64,000 nucleotides of DNA from NCBI GenBank assembly GCA_012033205.1, contig JAAUSO010000017.1, forward strand, positions 1-64,000, written 5' to 3'. The stretch is from Richelia sp. SL_2_1 (GTDB taxonomy: Bacteria; Cyanobacteriota; Cyanobacteriia; Cyanobacteriales; Nostocaceae). The notes under the pieces were generated by a model that had not been told where the DNA came from, made no database searches, and saw only the letters and a program-made list of their open reading frames with translations. Made by a program: the position numbers and the translations under genes. The first letter of the stretch is position 1; each line of letters opens with the position of its first letter. This document shows positions 59,352-64,000 of the stretch, piece after piece.

Positions 59352-60105
59352 TCAATTCCATTGCAAAACTTTTTCCTTAACTATATTCTGACCATCGCGA
59401 GAAATTCGTAATATTTTGTCAGTTAAGATAAAACTTATATTGCCGTTTATAGCTATGTATTGATTCGTTTTTACGCCATTTTGACTTGTTTTTTGTAATG
59501 GAAGATTAATTATAGTATTGTTTGTTCTAGCAATGCTTATATAACTACTGGGATTTTCGTTACCACAAATATAAATAAAAAAACTTTGAGTTTCTGCTTG
59601 AGCAAAGGTTTTGTTATTTTCAGGACAACCTGTTGATAAAGTTTCACCATCCCCTTTTACAACACTTATAACTTTTTCTCTTAAGATAATGCGACCGCTT
59701 TTAGTTACTATCATTCATATGGTGTAATTTGATAGGTTATTTCACCATTAACAGCAATATAGGCTTCTGTTTGTTTAACGTTTTGAGTAATAGGTACTGT
59801 AATTTTACTATCTAAGTTTTTCGGGATACGGACGTAATATCCCATATTGTTTTGATTATTTCCCCGACAAATATAAACGTAATATTTTTCTGTATTAAAA
59901 GTACGTATAGGTAATAAATTCGCAGAAGGGCAGACTTTATCTGGAGCAATTTCGACAGAACTTTGATTTAATTTATCACTATTATTGACCTGTTTATTAA
60001 CTACCATTTTGCGGTAGAAGACTGAATATTAAACAACAAAATGCCGCCCATCAAAGCTAATTGTAAAGCTTTAAAATGAGTTAATTCACGGTTAAAAAAA
60101 TTCAT
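59352..60105 (-). pseudogene. Secreted protein with two tandem domains, two one-base frameshifts
   Basis: Three consecutive frames form one gene. An N-terminal signal peptide (MNFFNRELTHFKALQLALM..., ATG 60105) runs into TAK. One missing A (T4 at 60007-60010) joins it to MVVNKQVNNSDK. That frame ends at ITPYE. One missing A at 59712-59716 joins it to MIVTKSGRIILREKV. The two halves are homologous: YYVYICRGN...YIAVNGEITYQIT and FFIYICGNE...YIAINGNISFILT, and the join supplies repeat 1 with the same C-terminal strand as repeat 2 (RIILREKVI / QNIVKEKVL). A repaired protein of about 250 residues, exported, beta-rich, with one conserved Cys pair per domain (CPxxN..., YIC). No family recognised. 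Confidence 0.65.
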
Positions 60106-60365
60106 ATTAAGTTAAAAAAATGGACTGCAAAATCACCGCCATAACATTGCTGCAATTGGCGTGAAATATCAGTACTATTGCGGATGAAAATCTAAAAGTA
60201 TTATCCTATGTAAAAAAATCTCACACAACTAGCTTGCACGTATTTTCATCTATTCTTTATTAAACTTTATAAAAAAATAAATAATTTCACGAAACTCGAT
60301 TTTTTCGTGGAGGGGTAAGAAATCGGGTTTTTAGAATAATTGTTTTTTATGAGAGATATAGATTA

Positions 60366-60554
60366 TTATTCTTCATAATCTGTATCAATTTCAATATCAA
60401 GCGTTTCTTCATCAATTCGTATATATAAAATGTTAGGACGACAACAGACTTGACAATCTTCTACATAAGACTGTTGAGAGCCAGCACTGATATCAATAAA
60501 CGTTAAATTTGGTTCTCCACAATAAGCGCAGTAATATTCAGCAGTATTTTGCAT
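60366..60554 (-). CDS. CPXCG-type cysteine-rich small protein
   Basis: 62 residues. Two zinc-knuckle pairs, CAYCG (9-13) and CQVCCRPN (about 34-41), with an acidic tail ending DIEIDTDYEE. This is the CPXCG motif family of small zinc ribbons; function unknown. The first Cys pair is C-A-Y-C rather than C-P-x-C. Between two minus-strand genes, 52 bases after the radical SAM gene's stop. Confidence 0.85.
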   Translation of the reverse strand: MQNTAEYYCAYCGEPNLTFIDISAGSQQSYVEDCQVCCRPNILYIRIDEETLDIEIDTDYEE

Positions 60555-60606
60555 AATTAAAGGTCAAAGGTTTAAGGTTTAAGTCAACTGTCAACTGTCA
60601 ACTAAC

Positions 60607-62220
60607 TTATTTAAATTGATTAGTAGCTTCAGTTAAATGCTTTTGTAGTGTAGACTGTGGAAGTGGTCCTTGCAAGTGATTCCAAGGTAATATTTGCTCG
60701 GTTGACCAAGTATCGTAAACGTAGAAGTCTAATGGGGGAATTTGTTCTTTTAGTTCTTTGAAAGCACGTTTATAACTGCCCAAAGAATCCCCAAAGTTAC
60801 GGGTAAGTTGTAAAAGTGGGAATAATCTTCTATCCCCCCTTGATAACAACGTTTGAATTATTGACCAATTGTAGCTTTCTGGACGAAAATCTATTCCTTG
60901 GGGCTTCAATTTTTTCTGCAATAATTTTAATCGTTTTTCTGCTTCTTTATTCACTCCAAACCATTGAAAAGGTGTATGCGCTTTAGGTACAAAAGTGCTG
61001 CATCCCAAGGTAAGCCGCAATCCAGGAGCAGCTTTTTTAATATTCTGCATCATGATTACAGTTGCATCTAAATCTTCTGGAGATTCCCCAGGAATTCCCA
61101 CCATTCCGTAAAGTTTTAACCCTTTTAATCCGCCTTTTTTGGCATTTTCTGCGGCTTTGATAATATCTTCTTGTTCCAGCTTTTTATTAATAATCTCCCG
61201 GAGTTTTTCTGAACCACTTTCCACAGCAATTGTTAACGATTTTGTTCCTCTTTGAGCCAATGTTTTGGCTAATTCTTCTGTCACCGTATTAGTTCTTACC
61301 GAAGCAATACTCAAACGAACATCTTCGTATTTTGGCTGATTAATATAATCTAATAAACTCTCAAATTCGGGATGTTGTGTTACTGAAGCTCCTAATAATC
61401 CCAGACGATTTGTTACTTGTAAACCTCTTTCAATAGCGGGAATTAATGAATCATTCAAATTCGCAGTTCTAAAAGGTAAAGTGAGATAACTTGCTAAACA
61501 GAAACGGCACATTTCCGGACAGCTTCTCACCACTTCTACCATAAAAATGTTTTCCCAAGCGGCTTTTTCTGTGACTACCGTTGATGTTGATAAAGTGTTC
61601 CCCCGATAAGTTTGTTTTTGGACTTCTGCGGGAATTCCTGATGAAATTGGTTTGATAGATTTTATCGCACCATCTAAACTAAAATATTCAACTTCATACA
61701 AACTGGGAACATAAATTCCTGGTACTTGTGCAAGTGCTTTTAATATTGTTTCTCTATTCGCATTTCTAACTTCTTTATAAGCATTAATAAAATCATTTAA
61801 CAGATTTTCGCCATCTCCCAACAAAACCACATCGAAAAAATCCGCAAAGGGTTCAGGATTCGCTGTTAAAACGGGACCACCACCAAAAACTATGGGATGA
61901 TTATCTTGGCGTAAATTTGACTTAATCGGAATATCTAAAGATTCCAATAAATTTAAAATATTCACATAATCCAATTCCCACGACATGGAAAAACCGAATA
62001 TTTCGGGATTTCGGGGAAGAGTTTCGCTAATATCGGTAAACAAGCGACTCACGTGTAAATCCCCACGCATCGCTAATGTTGCCCACACTACTTGATAACC
62101 CAAGCTGGTAATTCCCACAGTGTATTCATTGGGAAAAGCAAAGATAATAGGAATTGCGTTGTTATCAGGAGTCGCCGGAGTAAATAAAAGACTTTCCTTG
62201 GCAAATAAATCGGATGTCAC
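60607..62220 (-). CDS. B12-binding-type radical SAM protein
   Basis: 537 residues. An N-terminal cobalamin-binding-like Rossmann domain (IPIIFAFPNEYTVGITSLGY and PIVFGGGPVLTANPEPFADF, VVLLGDGE) is followed by a radical SAM domain with the cluster motif CPEMCRFC (about 234-241), then GASVTQHPE, LSIASVRTN, TIAVESGSEKLR and GIPGESPEDLD. The substrate is unknown; such proteins include methyltransferases and methylthiolases. It overlaps the SemiSWEET gene by four bases (ATGA). Confidence 0.9.
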   Translation of the reverse strand: MTSDLFAKESLLFTPATPDNNAIPIIFAFPNEYTVGITSLGYQVVWATLAMRGDLHVSRLFTDISETLPRNPEIFGFSMSWELDYVNILNLLESLDIPIKSNLRQDNHPIVFGGGPVLTANPEPFADFFDVVLLGDGENLLNDFINAYKEVRNANRETILKALAQVPGIYVPSLYEVEYFSLDGAIKSIKPISSGIPAEVQKQTYRGNTLSTSTVVTEKAAWENIFMVEVVRSCPEMCRFCLASYLTLPFRTANLNDSLIPAIERGLQVTNRLGLLGASVTQHPEFESLLDYINQPKYEDVRLSIASVRTNTVTEELAKTLAQRGTKSLTIAVESGSEKLREIINKKLEQEDIIKAAENAKKGGLKGLKLYGMVGIPGESPEDLDATVIMMQNIKKAAPGLRLTLGCSTFVPKAHTPFQWFGVNKEAEKRLKLLQKKLKPQGIDFRPESYNWSIIQTLLSRGDRRLFPLLQLTRNFGDSLGSYKRAFKELKEQIPPLDFYVYDTWSTEQILPWNHLQGPLPQSTLQKHLTEATNQFK

Positions 62221-62486
62221 AAGCGTTTTTTTTGGGATGTTCTTCCATATTTAATTTTAAGATATAGAATTGTCAGGTTAAAAAGTAAAGTGAATGCATT
62301 CGCAAGAATAATCGCTATATCTTGACGCAAAATTCCGTATATTAACCATAAAAAAATACCGATGATAAATGTAATTAACATCGTGTACGAAACATCTTTA
62401 GCTGACTTTGTTCGCCAAGTTTTGATCATCTGCGGTAAAAAAGCAGAGGTAGTTAAAGTCGCAGCGAGCAATCCGACAATTATCAT
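62217..62486 (-). CDS. SemiSWEET-type sugar transporter (PQ-loop)
   Basis: 89 residues, three TM helices. The PQ motif is in TSAFLPQMIKTWRTKSAKDVS (about 13-33), followed by FIIGIFLWLIYGILRQD and ANAFTLLFNLTILYLKIKYG. Bacterial SemiSWEETs dimerise to move sugars or small solutes. Stop/start overlap with the radical SAM gene implies joint translation, an unusual partner with no known shared pathway. Confidence 0.9.
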   Translation of the reverse strand: MIIVGLLAATLTTSAFLPQMIKTWRTKSAKDVSYTMLITFIIGIFLWLIYGILRQDIAIILANAFTLLFNLTILYLKIKYGRTSQKKRL

Positions 62487-62880
62487 TAGTTTTTTTTAAG
62501 GATAATGTGCTTTATATTTCTTCATATTAATAGATAAATGTATCGGGTGTGGCAATTTTAGATTTTGGATATTGCCAAAAGTTTGGGCTGTAGATTCTCT
62601 TCCCCCAAAACTTTCCAAGGCGGATTTTGGATTTTGGATTGTTTTTCCCGGCGGTTGAAACCGCGTCTACACAACCAAAACCCGCCGTGGCAGCGGGTTA
62701 AATTAGTTTTTAATAACCAAAGGTGTGACAGTCTACCACATTCTCAATATACATAGCTAAAGTCAGTACGTAGAAAAAGAGGGTTAATTAATTATGATTG
62801 GTTTGTTTTCATCACAACCATTGGGAGACGTAGCACTGCTACGTCTCTACATTATTTGTAAATTTTTATTTGGAAACTTT
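62487..62880. other. Gene-free spacer with repeat hairpins before aroC's 3' end
   Basis: Between the SemiSWEET start and aroC stop. It holds a TTTTGGATT tandem (62559-62640), a double-hairpin repeat GCGGTTGAAACCGC...AACCCGCCGTGGCAGCGGGTT (62646-62700), and a GACGTAGC hairpin at 62824-62850. No gene is credible; an open frame at 62565 is repeat sequence. Confidence 0.6.
62824..62850. repeat. GACGTAGC-type hairpin repeat
   Basis: GGAGACGTAGCACTGCTACGTC with TCTAC follows aroC's 3' end by 31 bases. A potential aroC terminator on the minus strand. Confidence 0.75.
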
Positions 62881-63969
62881 TTATAAAACTTTACACTGCC
62901 CCTGAAATCTTAATAAATGGTCACACAATACCAAAGCCACCATCGCTTCTACCATGGGTACTGCCCGTGGTAATACGCAGGGGTCATGTCTTCCTTTTGC
63001 CGCTAAAACTCCTGCTTCACCCGTTTTAGTGACTGTATTCTGTTCTTTCCTAATAGTTGCCGTAGGCTTAAAAGCTACCCTAATTATAATATTTTCCCCG
63101 TTAGATATTCCACCTTGAATACCACCGGAACGATTGGTTACAGTGCGGATATTACCTTGCTCATCTGTATAAAATTCATCGTTGTGTTCGATTCCCGTCA
63201 GCAAAGTTCCCGCGAAACCAGAACCAATTTCAAAACCTTTACTAGCGGGAAGCGACATTACACCTTTAGCGATATCAGCTTCCAATTTATCAAAAACTGG
63301 CTCACCCAAACCTTTGGGAAGGTTACGCGCTACACATTCCACTACTCCACCGATGGAATTACCATCTCTACCAACTTGCTCGATTAATTCAATCATCCGC
63401 TCGGCACATTCACCATCAGGGCAGCGAACAATATTGCTTTCAACTTGTTCTAAAGTAACTGTTTGTGCGTCAACTTCACCTTCTAAATCCTTGATACGCT
63501 TGACGTAACCGATGATTTCCACACCAGCCACTTGATGCAGAATTTTTTTGGCGATGGCACCTGCTGCGACTCTGCCAATTGTCTCTCGTGCCGAAGACCT
63601 ACCACCACCTTGATAGTTACGAATACCATATTTAGCATCATAAGTCGCATCAGCGTGGGAAGGGCGGTACATTTGCACCATCTCGCTGTAATCTTGGGGA
63701 CGAGTATCTTTATTTTTGACCAAAATCGATATTGGCGTACCTAAAGTTTGTCCCTGAAACACCCCCGAAAGAATTTCACATTGATCTGCTTCTTTACGAG
63801 GTGTAGTAATTTTACTTTGTCCAGGTCGCCGTCTATCCAATTCTACTTGAATTTCTTCGGCAGAAATTTCCAACTGTGGCGGACAACCATCAATTATCAC
63901 TCCCACACCACCACCGTGGGATTCACCGAAAGTAGTAACGCGAAATAAATGACCAAAAGTGTTACCCAT
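62881..63969 (-). CDS. aroC: Chorismate synthase
   Basis: 362 residues, complete. Makes chorismate from EPSP with reduced FMN, the last shikimate-pathway step. Motifs: [17 protein letters not shown] near the start, [57 protein letters not shown] and [32 protein letters not shown]. It stands alone, transcribed leftward from near the window's right edge. Confidence 0.97.
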   Translation of the reverse strand: MGNTFGHLFRVTTFGESHGGGVGVIIDGCPPQLEISAEEIQVELDRRRPGQSKITTPRKEADQCEILSGVFQGQTLGTPISILVKNKDTRPQDYSEMVQMYRPSHADATYDAKYGIRNYQGGGRSSARETIGRVAAGAIAKKILHQVAGVEIIGYVKRIKDLEGEVDAQTVTLEQVESNIVRCPDGECAERMIELIEQVGRDGNSIGGVVECVARNLPKGLGEPVFDKLEADIAKGVMSLPASKGFEIGSGFAGTLLTGIEHNDEFYTDEQGNIRTVTNRSGGIQGGISNGENIIIRVAFKPTATIRKEQNTVTKTGEAGVLAAKGRHDPCVLPRAVPMVEAMVALVLCDHLLRFQGQCKVL

Positions 63970-64000
63970 GATGATGTTGAGGAGAAAGTTTCCAGAAGTA

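Overview
This window comes from the chromosome of a filamentous, probably heterocyst-forming cyanobacterium (Nostocales; low GC and long AT-rich spacers are compatible with Rivularia/Calothrix-like genomes, but genus is a guess). The evidence is kaiABC with the short KaiA typical of Nostocales, ycf20 and PSRP-3 (ycf65), the atpB-atpE pair, DUF1818 and DUF1400 proteins, frequent GCGATCGC (HIP1) sites, and many heptamer tandem repeats (STRR type) in the spacers. No transposase, integrase, prophage or CRISPR array was seen.

Layout. 0-1 kb: end of a cobalamin operon (cobH, cobI). 1-3.3 kb: two tandem paralogous K+ channels with RCK domains. 3.9-6.6 kb: a GNAT acetyltransferase, then a two-gene Septu-like anti-phage module (PtuA ATPase + PtuB HNH nuclease). 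6.9-9 kb: a membrane protein, rpoZ, a DUF1818 protein and tRNA-Pro(GGG). 9.3-14.8 kb: a small membrane protein, a subtilisin-like protease, a small conserved protein and a TolC-type protein. 14.9-21.6 kb: kaiA-kaiB-kaiC, divergent from a very large hybrid histidine kinase with receiver-like domains. 21.7-29.4 kb: an ArnT-like glycosyltransferase, ycf20, a TauE/SafE permease, a HAD phosphatase, PSRP-3, and atpB/atpE (F1 beta and epsilon). 30.1-41.2 kb: a co-oriented surface-glycan locus (four glycosyltransferases, an ABC exporter, a histidine phosphatase, a UDP-glucuronate epimerase, then a porin). 41.2-46.3 kb: a receiver-only regulator, a polysaccharide deacetylase and a two-component pair. 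46.9-64 kb: mostly housekeeping genes (tpiA, folP, infC, aroC) with a SirB1-like protein, a TM-helix channel-like protein, a dynamin-like GTPase, an SPFH protein, two alpha/beta hydrolases, a secreted two-domain protein, a B12-binding-type radical SAM protein and a SemiSWEET.

Two features run through the whole window. First, at least ten single-base losses break reading frames, and three more compensating losses probably scramble one kinase N-terminus. Every one is a minus-one change, mostly in a homopolymer, and several hit normally conserved genes. Uncorrected sequencing error is the likeliest cause, so most genes marked here as broken are probably intact in the organism. Second, spacers are packed with dispersed small repeats: a 62-bp hairpin unit with GAAGTCGGG ends, a GACGTAGC hairpin, a 125-bp element, a 190-bp promoter-like repeat and STRR arrays. 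The STRR arrays supply the stop codon and last residues of several proteins.
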